A stretch of DNA of 64,000 nt, from positions 1-64,000 of the forward strand of contig UQIS01000004.1 in NCBI GenBank assembly GCA_900541245.1, given 5' to 3'. A program made the translations under genes and the position numbers. This document shows, in pieces, positions 8,651 through 15,935 of this stretch (the first letter of the stretch is position 1; every line of letters starts with the position of its first letter). The stretch is from an uncultured Collinsella sp. (lineage in GTDB: Bacteria; Actinomycetota; Coriobacteriia; Coriobacteriales; Coriobacteriaceae). The notes below the pieces were generated by a model, which was not told where the DNA came from, ran no database searches, and worked only from the letters and a program-made list of their open reading frames with translations.

Positions 8651-8684
8651 CCGGAGACCAGTTGAGTCTCCGGTCTTCTTTTTT
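8651..8684 (+). terminator. Intrinsic terminator of the restriction-modification operon
   Basis: Stem CCGGAGAC (8651-8658) pairs with GTCTCCGG (8666-8673) around a 7-nt loop, followed by a T-rich run to 8684. It lies about 30 bp after the endonuclease stop. Confidence 0.85.
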
Positions 8685-8689
8685 CACTC

Positions 8690-8859
8690 GCAACAGATTC
8701 GTCGATCACGAGGTGGGATTTGTATTTGGACTGCGCAAACTCTTGGGCAAGGGTGCTTTTTCCAACGCGGCGGGCCCCCTCGAGCATGATGGCTCGGGAT
8801 CCATTGCTCGCTTTCCAATCGAGGAGTTTATTGTAGGCCGTACGTCTGAATACTGACAT
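8690..8859 (-). pseudogene. Truncated AAA ATPase (DUF4143-type) gene, 5' end only
   Basis: From ATG at 8859 the frame reads like the start of an ATPase of the AAA_14/DUF4143 family: MSVFRRTAYNKLLDWK, then Walker A EGARRVGKST and FAQSKYKSHLVID. Homology-like sequence then stops near 8690, where the DNA becomes the terminator region of the nuclease gene. Such proteins usually have about 400 residues, so only about 56 remain. Arrival or rearrangement of the restriction-modification block probably removed the rest. The three 17-bp repeats at 8883-8967 lie just upstream of its start. Confidence 0.65.
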
Positions 8860-8882
8860 GATTGCCCAATCTAGCTGCTGTA

Positions 8883-8967
8883 TACACGAAATGGGAAGTG
8901 TGGTTACCTGATTCAATACACGAAATGGGAAGTATATACAGGCCCTTTTCTACACGAAATGGGAAGT
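8883..8967. repeat. Three 17-bp direct repeats at 34-bp spacing
   Basis: TACACGAAATGGGAAGT occurs identically at 8883-8899, 8917-8933 and 8951-8967, with exactly 34 bp between starts and unrelated 17-bp gaps. The array lies 24-108 bp upstream of the truncated ATPase start, so it could be its operator array or a replication iteron. It is too short and too few in number for a CRISPR array. Confidence 0.9.
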
Positions 8968-9151
8968 GCGGGTACCGCTGGAGCTTGTTGGGATAGATGG
9001 AGCGCATGTGTTGCGTCGCTCAGGTATGCTCATATGTGCCTAGAGTTTCACATGCCGAGAAAGGTTGATGGCTGCCATATCCACATACCAAAACACGGAG
9101 CGCTCAGCGCCGTCGACACCCGCGTCACCAATTTCCCCGCGGGGGGGAGTT

Positions 9152-9269
9152 TTCGAATCCGCCCGGGGGCACCAGGGAATATGACGGCGTCGCGTGAGCG
9201 GCGCCGTTTTTGGTTAGTGGGGGCCGACGGCAGATTCGGGCCGTCGACGCTCGCGTCACCAATCGCGTC
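9152..9269. repeat. 118-bp direct repeat, right copy
   Basis: Second copy of the tRNA-end repeat at 5978-6095. Its left edge is TTCGAATCC (T-loop), but the bases before it do not restore the tRNA. A further partial copy of the repeat's right end, CGTCGACACCCGCGTCACC, lies at 9111-9129. The remaining 9270-9454 shows no gene. Confidence 0.85.
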
Positions 9270-9454
9270 ATTCGAATCGGCGCTGGGAATTCAGTGCTTT
9301 TCCTCATGCAAGTATCTTCCATCTTGCGTCGCCGTCAGCCGTGAGCGGTCGATTTTTACCGATAAACGGCAAATTAATTCAGAAAAAATCAGGTAATTTC
9401 AAGAATGGTCAAACTTGATTAACAGCAAAACCACAAGGTAGATGGCTTTATACG

Positions 9455-9498
9455 GTGAAAAACTCTGACACAATGAGAAAAAGAGTGAAAAATACTGA
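9455..9498. promoter_or_regulatory. Paired direct repeats upstream of the sugar operon
   Basis: GTGAAAAACTCTGA (9455-9468) and GTGAAAAATACTGA (9485-9498) are related 14-bp repeats with starts 30 bp apart, close to three helical turns. They lie about 145 bp before the chosen start of the first sugar gene. They are candidate sites for the DeoR-type regulator encoded downstream; this is inferred from position. Confidence 0.4.
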
Positions 9499-9643
9499 TT
9501 GAAAATGAACTTATGTGGCAGTAATCTACATGTCACAGGGTAAGCCCCGGCGCGCAGGCGGCGGCCCTTATCGAATTACGGATATAGATCAGGTGCTCGA
9601 ACGGGCAGAAACGATCAAGGACGAAGGTAAAGGACGTAGAAGC

Positions 9644-10582
9644 ATGAAGCTTGCAACTCGTATCAACTCCTATTTTCGCGATGGCGACAAGAATCTTGAT
9701 CGCGTGTTCGCGGAGTTCCAGAGCGTGGGCCTCACGCACGTCGACCTCAACTACCCCGAGCACTGCACAGGTGTCACGGCTGAGGACATGGCCGCCAAGC
9801 TCGCAGCTCACGACCTGCAGCTGAACGGCTGCGCGCTGCGCTTCCGCAACGCCTTCCTCAACGGTGACCTGGGCAATGCCGATGATGCCCTTGCTGCGGA
9901 AGCCCTTGAGCTCTGCTACGAGGCGTGCGACTACTGCCGCACTGCCGGTGGCAACACGGTGACCATCTGGCTCGGCCACGACGGCTTTGACTACAGCTTC
10001 CAGATCGCCTACGCTCGCGTCTTCGACCAGCTCGTAGCCGCATTCCAGAAGGTTTGCGACTACGCGCCCGACCTCAAGATCTCGATTGAGTACAAACCCT
10101 ACGAGGAGCGCGCGTACGCGTTCATCGACTCCATGGGTATGACCGGCATGATTCTCAACGCTGCAGACCGCCCGAACCTGGGCGTCACGCTGGATTACTG
10201 CCACATGCTCATGAAGCACGAGAACCCTGCCATGGCCGCCGACCTGTTCGGCCGCGAGGGCAAGCTCTACGGCATTCACCTAAACGACGGCAACGGTCGC
10301 TTCGACGATGGCCTTATGATTGGTACGTCCACGCCGGTGAAGACCCTCGAGTTCCTCTACTACGTGAAGAAGCACGGTTACGACAGCGCAATCTACTTCG
10401 ACACGTTCCCGGTCATCGAGCTCGCTGCCGGCGAGGCTGCACAGAACGACCAGATGATCCATCTGCTCAACGACGCCATCGAGGCCGTAAGCATGGAGAA
10501 GATCCAATCCGTTATCGATGCAAACGACGCGATTAAGGCAGCCGAGCTTGTCCGCGAGCTCTTCTGCGCAATGGGGAGGTAA
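9644..10582 (+). CDS. Sugar isomerase/epimerase, TIM-barrel (xylose isomerase-like)
   Basis: The 312-residue protein belongs to the AP endonuclease 2/xylose-isomerase-like TIM barrel group, which includes ketose 3-epimerases and hydroxypyruvate isomerases. Probable metal ligands are E in IEYKPYEE, D in LDYCHML and H in IHLND, plus a late acidic residue. An open frame continues upstream to 9515, but the start at 9644 (MKLATRINSYF) has AAAGGA upstream and begins with the expected first strand. It lies 3 bp before the PTS gene. With an AlsE-like and an RpiB-like gene nearby, the substrate is probably a rare hexose or pentose; the exact sugar is unknown. Confidence 0.8.
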   Translation: MKLATRINSYFRDGDKNLDRVFAEFQSVGLTHVDLNYPEHCTGVTAEDMAAKLAAHDLQLNGCALRFRNAFLNGDLGNADDALAAEALELCYEACDYCRTAGGNTVTIWLGHDGFDYSFQIAYARVFDQLVAAFQKVCDYAPDLKISIEYKPYEERAYAFIDSMGMTGMILNAADRPNLGVTLDYCHMLMKHENPAMAADLFGREGKLYGIHLNDGNGRFDDGLMIGTSTPVKTLEFLYYVKKHGYDSAIYFDTFPVIELAAGEAAQNDQMIHLLNDAIEAVSMEKIQSVIDANDAIKAAELVRELFCAMGR

Positions 10583-10585
10583 CCA

Positions 10586-11962
10586 ATGAAACGCGACTGG
10601 AACGCGATGGCTCAGGGGATTCTGGACGCCGTCGGTGGTCCCGAGAACATCTCGGGCATGACGCACTGCGCGACGCGCCTGCGCCTCAATCTCAAAGACG
10701 ACGCGGCTTGCGACGACGCTGCGGTCAAGGAAGTCGAAGGCGTTGTGAACACGCTGAACAAGGCCGGTCAGTACCAGGTCCTCATCGGCACTGAGGTCCC
10801 GAAGCTGTACGAGAAGTTTGAGCCGCTGGTCAAGGGTTCGGGCGTGGAAATCTCCGCTGCTACCAAGGACGAGGGCGAGAGCATCGTCAGCCAGGTCTTC
10901 TCCGCGATCTCCGGCATCTTTGCCCCGCTGCTGCCCGCCATGGCCGGCTCCGGTATCCTGCGCGGCTTCGTTATCCTGGCCGCCCAGCTCGGCATCATCG
11001 CTGAGGGCACGGGTACCTACACCATCCTGTACACCCTGGCCATGAGCGTGTTCTACTTCCTGCCCGTGCTGCTCGGCTTCTCCGCCGGCAAGCGCTTCGG
11101 CGCGAGCCCGTACCTGTCGGCGCTGCTCGGCGCGTGCCTGCTCTACCCGGACTTCATCGCCCTCATGGGCGACGCGGGCAACGGCGCCATGACGGACTTC
11201 TTCGGCATCCCCGTGGTTCTCATGAACTACAACTCCACGGTTATCCCTGCCATCTTGTCTGTCTGGGTCTACTCGTACCTGTACAAGTGGCTCGATGAGC
11301 ACGTTTCCGAGATGCTCAAGCTCGTCGTGCTGCCCGCCATCTCCCTGATCGTTATGGTTCCGCTCACCATGCTCGTCATCGGTCCCCTGGGTGTCTACGC
11401 TGGTGAGGCCATCGCCTTCGTGGTCAACTGGCTGATCGAGCGCAGCTCCGTGTTCGCCGGCGTGCTGGTTGGCGGCGGCTGGTCCGTGCTGGTGTCCATG
11501 GGCATCCACTGGGCCGTGAACCCCATCATGATCAACAACATCGCTCAGAACGGCTTCGACTACATCTGCCCCTTCACCTTCGCCTGCAACTTCGCCGTTA
11601 TCGGCTGCGCCTTCGGCGTGTTCCTCAAGGCCCGCGACCAGAAGCTCAAGAGCTTCGCGATGACCGGTGTCGTATCGATCGCCCTGTCCGCCATCATCGA
11701 GCCCACGCTGTTCGGTATGCTCGTGAAGAACAAGAAGGTCTGGCTTGCGCAGATCATCGGCGGTGCCGTCGGCGGCGCGTTCCTCGGTATCATGAAGGTC
11801 GTCACCACTGCGTTCACCTTCGGTTCCGTCACTACGTTCCCGGCTTTCGTGAGTTCCGACCCCATGAACTTCGCTTGGGCTATGGTCGGCATGCTCATTT
11901 CCGCCGTCGTGGCCGGTGTTCTTGCCTTCGCCTTCACCGGCAAGGAGGATCAGCTCGCCTAA
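10586..11962 (+). CDS. PTS EIIBC permease, glucose/beta-glucoside superfamily
   Basis: The 458-residue protein imports and phosphorylates a sugar. Residues 1-90 form an EIIB domain with the phosphorylation site C28 in MTHCATRLRLNL. From about 105 on, hydrophobic segments form an EIIC domain with the conserved GMLVKNKK/EPTLFG-type region near 370. No EIIA domain is fused, so EIIA must come from another gene. RBS GGGGAGGTAACC precedes the ATG. Co-transcription with the isomerase/epimerase is likely (3-bp gap). The substrate is not predictable from sequence; context suggests a rare ketose or aldose entering as the 6-phosphate. Confidence 0.88.
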   Translation: MKRDWNAMAQGILDAVGGPENISGMTHCATRLRLNLKDDAACDDAAVKEVEGVVNTLNKAGQYQVLIGTEVPKLYEKFEPLVKGSGVEISAATKDEGESIVSQVFSAISGIFAPLLPAMAGSGILRGFVILAAQLGIIAEGTGTYTILYTLAMSVFYFLPVLLGFSAGKRFGASPYLSALLGACLLYPDFIALMGDAGNGAMTDFFGIPVVLMNYNSTVIPAILSVWVYSYLYKWLDEHVSEMLKLVVLPAISLIVMVPLTMLVIGPLGVYAGEAIAFVVNWLIERSSVFAGVLVGGGWSVLVSMGIHWAVNPIMINNIAQNGFDYICPFTFACNFAVIGCAFGVFLKARDQKLKSFAMTGVVSIALSAIIEPTLFGMLVKNKKVWLAQIIGGAVGGAFLGIMKVVTTAFTFGSVTTFPAFVSSDPMNFAWAMVGMLISAVVAGVLAFAFTGKEDQLA

Positions 11963-12186
11963 GAGCCCCGGATGCGCCGCCTCTCCTAGGGTCGTTCTCT
12001 TCGCTTGAAGAGCGTCGCGCTTACGCGAGGTGTGTCAACCTCGTTCAAATTGTGAACGAGAGGGTAGGTCAATCGATTAAGCGGTCGTCATCGCAACAGG
12101 TGGCGGCCGCTATTCTGCTTGTGCGTTACACTTTTCGAAAAGAAATGAACGAGCGTGAAGCAGAGTGGTTTGGAGAGGTTCCCAAT

Positions 12187-12930
12187 ATGATTCCGTATGA
12201 GCGCCAGGAGCGAATTGTAGAGTGCCTGCAGAAGTCGGGCCTCGCGAGGATTTCCGAGCTGCAGGAGGAGCTGCCGGGCGTCTCTATTTCGACGCTACGT
12301 CGCGACCTCAAGGAGCTGGAGGCGCTTGGCAAGGTTGAGCATCTTTCGGGCGGCGCGGTGAGGCTCCTCTCGGCTGTCCACGAGGTGAGTATCTCGACGC
12401 GTTCGGGCCTACACGGGAGTGAGAAGGAACAGATTGCCCAAGTCGCCTTGCGTTTTGTTGAGGACGGGGACACGCTCTACTTGGACTCGGGTTCCACCTG
12501 CACGGCGCTGCTGCGTCTGCTGCTCGACCGCGACGTGACAATTTACACGACGGATGCCTCGGCGTGCCTGATTAAGAGCGAGACGCGCGCCCAGCTCATC
12601 GTGGTGGGTGGCGAGTTCAACTATGTGAACTCCTCGTTCTGCGGGTCTATGACCGAATCGATCCTGCGCGATCTGTACTTCGATAAGGCGTTTATCGGGA
12701 CCAACGCGATTGACGAGGACCGCGGCGTCATGACGCCCTCCTACGTTGAGGCGGCGAAGAAGCGCATCGTGCGCGAGAATTCGAATAAGGCGTACGTGCT
12801 GTGCGACAGCTCGAAGTTCCATCAGTTCTCGAATGTTCGCGCGTTTGGGTTCGATGGTGTGTCGATTATCGCGGAGTCCTATGACGAGAAGATCGCCCAG
12901 TGCGCGCGCCTGATCACGCCTGGAGCGTAG
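12187..12930 (+). CDS. DeoR-family transcriptional regulator
   Basis: The 247-residue protein has an N-terminal DeoR helix-turn-helix (MIPYERQERIVECLQKSG, then ISISTLRRDLKELEALGKV) and a C-terminal sugar-phosphate-binding DeoR domain with DSGSTCTALLRLL, VGGEFNY, GTNAIDEDRGVMTP and CDSSKF. The start at 12187 has GGAGAGG 8 nt upstream; the longer open frame from 11875 overlaps the PTS gene and is not protein-like. It follows the EIIBC gene and probably senses a phosphorylated intermediate of this pathway. A repressor role is typical of the family. Confidence 0.9.
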   Translation: MIPYERQERIVECLQKSGLARISELQEELPGVSISTLRRDLKELEALGKVEHLSGGAVRLLSAVHEVSISTRSGLHGSEKEQIAQVALRFVEDGDTLYLDSGSTCTALLRLLLDRDVTIYTTDASACLIKSETRAQLIVVGGEFNYVNSSFCGSMTESILRDLYFDKAFIGTNAIDEDRGVMTPSYVEAAKKRIVRENSNKAYVLCDSSKFHQFSNVRAFGFDGVSIIAESYDEKIAQCARLITPGA

Positions 12931-13104
12931 GGGGTCCGGGCTCAGGCCTGCGGATTGCGGCCCCTGGCTGCTGCTGTCCGCGTAGCGGGATTTCTTCCTA
13001 GGGAATACGACAGCGTTTCGTGGTGCGGGCTCCTGCATGATACCAGCTAGATAGGCAAATATGGCAACGTTGTGAATCTGGAAAAGCCTGCAGGTTAACA
13101 ACGT

Positions 13105-13154
13105 GGTTAAACGATTAATCAGCGAGACTGTAGATAAAGGTTAAACGATTAATT
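13105..13154. promoter_or_regulatory. Two LacI-type operators upstream of the epimerase gene
   Basis: GGTTAAACGATTAAT occurs identically at 13105-13119 and 13139-13153. Each is a near-palindrome of the form GGTTAA-N4-TTAAYC/T with a central CG, typical of LacI-family operators. The sites lie about 45-90 bp before the epimerase start. A third site with the same half-sites, 15532-15547, lies beside the LacI gene, which supports regulation by that protein. Confidence 0.65.
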
Positions 13155-13195
13155 ACCACCGAGTAGATAATCACCGAGCAGATAAGGAGTTCACT

Positions 13196-13849
13196 ATGCT
13201 GCTCTGCCCCAGTCTCATGTGCGCCGACTACGGCAATCTGCGTGCGACCGTCGAGGATCTCGACGCCGCCGGCATCGACATCTTCCATTGCGACGTGATG
13301 GACGGCAGTTTCGTTCCCAATTTCGCCATGGGTCTCGAAGACATCAAGGCCGTGCGAGCTGCCACCAACAAGCTCGTCGACGTGCACCTTATGGTCGAGA
13401 ATCCTGCCAGCAAGGTTGAACTTTTCGCCTCCGCCGGCGCGGACATCATCTATATCCATCCGGAGTCCGAGCGTTACGTGGTCAAGACACTCGCCGCGAT
13501 TAAGTCCCTCGGCAAGAGCGCCGGTATCGCCGTGAACCCCGACACCTCTATCTCCGAGATCGAGGAGATGTTGAACCTCTGCGATTACGTGATGGTCATG
13601 ACGGTGAATCCGGGTTTTGCCGGTCAGAGCTTTATCGAGTTCACGAACGACAAGGTGCGTCGCCTTGCCGCGCTGAAGGAGCGCTTTGGCTTCAAGCTCA
13701 TGATCGACGGCGCCTGCTCGCCCGAGCGCGTGCGCGACCTGTCCGCCATTGGCGCGGACGGATTTATCCTGGGCACCAGTGCGCTGTTTGGCAAGGACGC
13801 TGGTTACGAGGAGTGTCTGCGCCGTTTGCGCGCCGGCGAGGTGTATTAG
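13196..13849 (+). CDS. alsE: Ketose-phosphate 3-epimerase, AlsE-like (Rpe family)
   Basis: The 217-residue TIM-barrel enzyme is of the ribulose-phosphate 3-epimerase family: PSLMCADY near the start, HCDVMDGSFVPN, DVHLMV, MTVNPGFAGQSF, DGACSPE and GTSALF. Ordinary Rpe proteins usually read PGFGGQ and end with a GSAIF-like motif. PGFAGQ, SLMC and GTSxLF match the D-allulose-6-phosphate epimerase AlsE as I know it. With an RpiB/AlsI gene next and a PTS upstream, conversion of allulose-6-phosphate to fructose-6-phosphate is likely. RBS AAGGAG precedes the ATG. A plain Rpe role in the pentose phosphate pathway remains possible. Confidence 0.8.
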   Translation: MLLCPSLMCADYGNLRATVEDLDAAGIDIFHCDVMDGSFVPNFAMGLEDIKAVRAATNKLVDVHLMVENPASKVELFASAGADIIYIHPESERYVVKTLAAIKSLGKSAGIAVNPDTSISEIEEMLNLCDYVMVMTVNPGFAGQSFIEFTNDKVRRLAALKERFGFKLMIDGACSPERVRDLSAIGADGFILGTSALFGKDAGYEECLRRLRAGEVY

Positions 13850-13921
13850 AAGCGGAACGGCGAATTAGGATGGATTGAGCGCGCGGCATGCGCGAATGGT
13901 TCTTATGGAAAGGGGTCTCTT

Positions 13922-14398
13922 TTGAAGATCGGTATTGGAAACGACCACGTCGCAGTCGAGTACAAGGAAGCCATCACGGCGTATATCCAGGAGAAGTACG
14001 GCTACGAAGTCGTGAACTTCGGTACGGACAGCACCGAGCGCTTTGACTATCCCATCGCGGGTGAGGCCGTGGCGGACGCTGTCATGTCCGGCGAGGTTGA
14101 TCGCGGTATCGTTATCTGCGGTACGGGTGTAGGCATCTCGCTTGCCGCCAACAAGGTGCGCGGTATCCGTTGCTGCACCTGCTCTGAGCCGTATTCCGCT
14201 CGCCTGTCGCGCGAGCACAACAACACCAACATGCTCGCATTTGGTGCTCGTGTGGTAGGCATCGAGCTGGCCAAAATGATTGTCGACGCCTGGCTCACCG
14301 GCGAGTTCGAGGGCGGCCGTCACCAGCGACGCATCGATATGATTCGCCAGATCGAGGCTCGTCAGCTCGTACGTGCGGAGGAAGCACGCGGCTGGTAG
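13922..14398 (+). CDS. rpiB: Ribose/allose-6-phosphate isomerase RpiB
   Basis: The 158-residue protein is an RpiB-type isomerase that interconverts aldose and ketose phosphates. Motifs: GNDHVAVEYK near the start, CGTGVGIS (active-site Cys in ICGTG), CSEPYSARLSREHNNTN, LAFGARVVG, AKMIVDAWL and EGGRH. The start codon is TTG at 13922, with AAAGGGG upstream; no in-frame ATG is nearby. In E. coli RpiB also serves as allose-6-phosphate isomerase (AlsI). Next to an AlsE-like gene this second activity fits well. It ends before a terminator, so epimerase and isomerase form one unit. Confidence 0.9.
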   Translation: MKIGIGNDHVAVEYKEAITAYIQEKYGYEVVNFGTDSTERFDYPIAGEAVADAVMSGEVDRGIVICGTGVGISLAANKVRGIRCCTCSEPYSARLSREHNNTNMLAFGARVVGIELAKMIVDAWLTGEFEGGRHQRRIDMIRQIEARQLVRAEEARGW

Positions 14399-14405
14399 CG
14401 GAAAA

Positions 14406-14435
14406 GTCCGTCACCCGTGTGGTGGCGGGCTTTTT
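14406..14435 (+). terminator. Intrinsic terminator after rpiB
   Basis: GTCCGTCACC (14406-14415) pairs with GGTGGCGGGC (14421-14430), with G-U pairs, around loop CGTGT, followed by five T. It separates rpiB from the convergent LacI gene. Confidence 0.85.
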
Positions 14436-14497
14436 GCATGTCGCGCGTGGGATAGAGCACATGCGAGAGAAAAACGCGGCTATTCGCTGCCCGCTGT

Positions 14498-15508
14498 CTA
14501 GCTGCTCGCGCGTTGCACGAGCTTAACGGGGACAAGCGTCTCCATCTCGGGCTCTTCGCCGCGCAGCAGGGCGAGCAGGGCCTGACATCCCTCGTGCGCG
14601 AGGCGCTCGGGGAAGCGGCGGATGGTGCTGATTTGCGGCGTCGGAAGCTGCGCGTAAACGGAATCGTCGAAGCCGATGAGACGGACGTCTTCGGGTACGC
14701 GCTTGCCGGCGGCAACGAGCGCACGCAGCGCGCCCACGGCTGCGTGGTCGCTATGGGCGAAGACGCCGTCGACGGGGTAGCCCGTGGAGAGGAAGTCGGT
14801 CACGAGCTCTTCCGACTCGATGATGCTCGGCTGCTTACCCGAGACAAACAGCTGGTAGTCGCGGCGTAGCGGCATTCCGTGCGCGGCGAGCGCCCGCTCG
14901 TAGCCCATCTGGCGCTCGTTGCCGGGGTAGTTGGCGGTAAAACTCGAGATGCTCAGGATGTCCTTGCAGCCGCGCTCGATGAGGTGCTCGGTCGCCATGT
15001 AGCCACCGCCGATGTTGTCGGAGCCCACGTGTGGGAAACCGAGGTCGTTTTCGGGCGCACGGTCGATGCAGACCACGGGGATTCCGTGGGGGACGAACTC
15101 GCCGTCGAGCCTGCGCAGGCCGGAGATACAGATGATACCGTCGGCCTGCTTGCTTGCCAGCGTGCGGAAGTAGTCACGCTCGCGGGCGGGGTCATTGGCG
15201 CTGTTGCAAACAAAGACCGAGTAGTCCTCGGTTGCCAGCTCGCGCTCCACATGCAGGGCGATCTTGGAAAAGAAGTCGTTGGAGATGTCCGGCACGATCA
15301 TGCCGATGGTCCGGGACTGGGCCATACGGAGGCTCTTCGCCGCCATGTTCGTGACGTAGCCGTATTCCTTTAGGGCGGCTTCCACGCGTTTGCGGGTGTC
15401 TTCGGAAAAACGGCCGCTGCCGTTGATGACGTGGGAGACCGTGGCGACGGATACGCCGGCCGCGACGGCAATCTGGCGCATGGATGGGCGCTTGCCTGGT
15501 GTGGGCAT
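14498..15508 (-). CDS. LacI-family repressor
   Basis: The 336-residue protein has the classic N-terminal LacI helix-turn-helix (MRQIAVAAGVSVATVSHVIN, residues 9-28) with hinge helix MAAKSLRM, then a periplasmic-binding-protein-like sensor domain (IGMIVPDISNDFF, DGIICISG, VVCIDR, GVFAHSDHAAVGAL, RLIGFDDS). AGGAGG lies just upstream of the ATG. The gene is convergent with rpiB. A palindrome of the same type as those before the epimerase gene lies upstream of its own start (15532-15547), so it probably represses both itself and the epimerase-rpiB unit. The inducer is unknown. Confidence 0.92.
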   Translation of the reverse strand: MPTPGKRPSMRQIAVAAGVSVATVSHVINGSGRFSEDTRKRVEAALKEYGYVTNMAAKSLRMAQSRTIGMIVPDISNDFFSKIALHVERELATEDYSVFVCNSANDPARERDYFRTLASKQADGIICISGLRRLDGEFVPHGIPVVCIDRAPENDLGFPHVGSDNIGGGYMATEHLIERGCKDILSISSFTANYPGNERQMGYERALAAHGMPLRRDYQLFVSGKQPSIIESEELVTDFLSTGYPVDGVFAHSDHAAVGALRALVAAGKRVPEDVRLIGFDDSVYAQLPTPQISTIRRFPERLAHEGCQALLALLRGEEPEMETLVPVKLVQRASS

Positions 15509-15531
15509 GGGGCCTCCTGCTGCTTTCGGGT

Positions 15532-15547
15532 GGTTAACAGATTAACC
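15532..15547. promoter_or_regulatory. Candidate LacI autoregulatory operator
   Basis: GGTTAACAGATTAACC has 6-bp arms around a 4-bp centre. It lies about 25 bp upstream of the LacI start and shares half-sites with 13105-13120 and 13139-13154. Confidence 0.6.
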
Positions 15548-15575
15548 GAGATTGTAGCGCATGCGCGATGCCGTA

Positions 15576-15758
15576 ATGGGTCGCTTCGAAGTCGTTTTGT
15601 CGCGCTCGGTCTGCACCTTGGATAAGAAGGAGTTCGTCGAGCACTCCGATCCGGAGCGCACGCGCGCCAACATCCCGCTGTTCCAGCAGGGCATCATGAT
15701 ACAGCAGCTCAACTCCGAGAAGCTCGTGGTCGAGACCATGGTGAAGTTCTGCGGCTAG
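15576..15758 (+). pseudogene. Unrecognised gene fragment (60 aa)
   Basis: The frame from ATG 15576 reads MGRFEVVLSRSVCTLDKK and ends VVETMVKFCG. Base composition and codon choice look like genuine coding sequence, but there is no ribosome site before the ATG and no family I can name. It may be the 3' remnant of a larger gene that once stood beside the LacI gene, or a very small real gene. About 30 bp after it, GAGGC and GCCTC halves around 15794-15814, followed by TTT, could be its terminator. Confidence 0.3.
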
Positions 15759-15853
15759 TAATTACTGCATTACATATTCTGTTGTCACCTGGGAGGCTTG
15801 TTTTTGCGGGCCTCTTTGTGTTGCTATGGAGCCCTGGCCTGTCGATAAACAAA

Positions 15854-15883
15854 GCGCCCGCTTGCCGGGGAGCAAGCGGGCGC
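15854..15883 (-). terminator. Terminator of the kinase/cell-wall cluster
   Basis: GCGCCCGCTTGC (15854-15865) and GCAAGCGGGCGC (15872-15883) form a perfect 12-bp stem. Read on the minus strand it is followed by TTTGTTTA. It ends the transcript of the PASTA kinase gene. Confidence 0.85.
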
Positions 15884-15935
15884 CTGTGAGCGAATATGTT
15901 TGCGGCGAAAGCCGTAATGAGCGGTGAGGTGGCGA

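Noticed and set aside
8883..8967. Possible minimal CRISPR array
   Set aside because: Repeats are 17 bp and gaps 17 bp, only three units, no cas genes; sizes do not fit.
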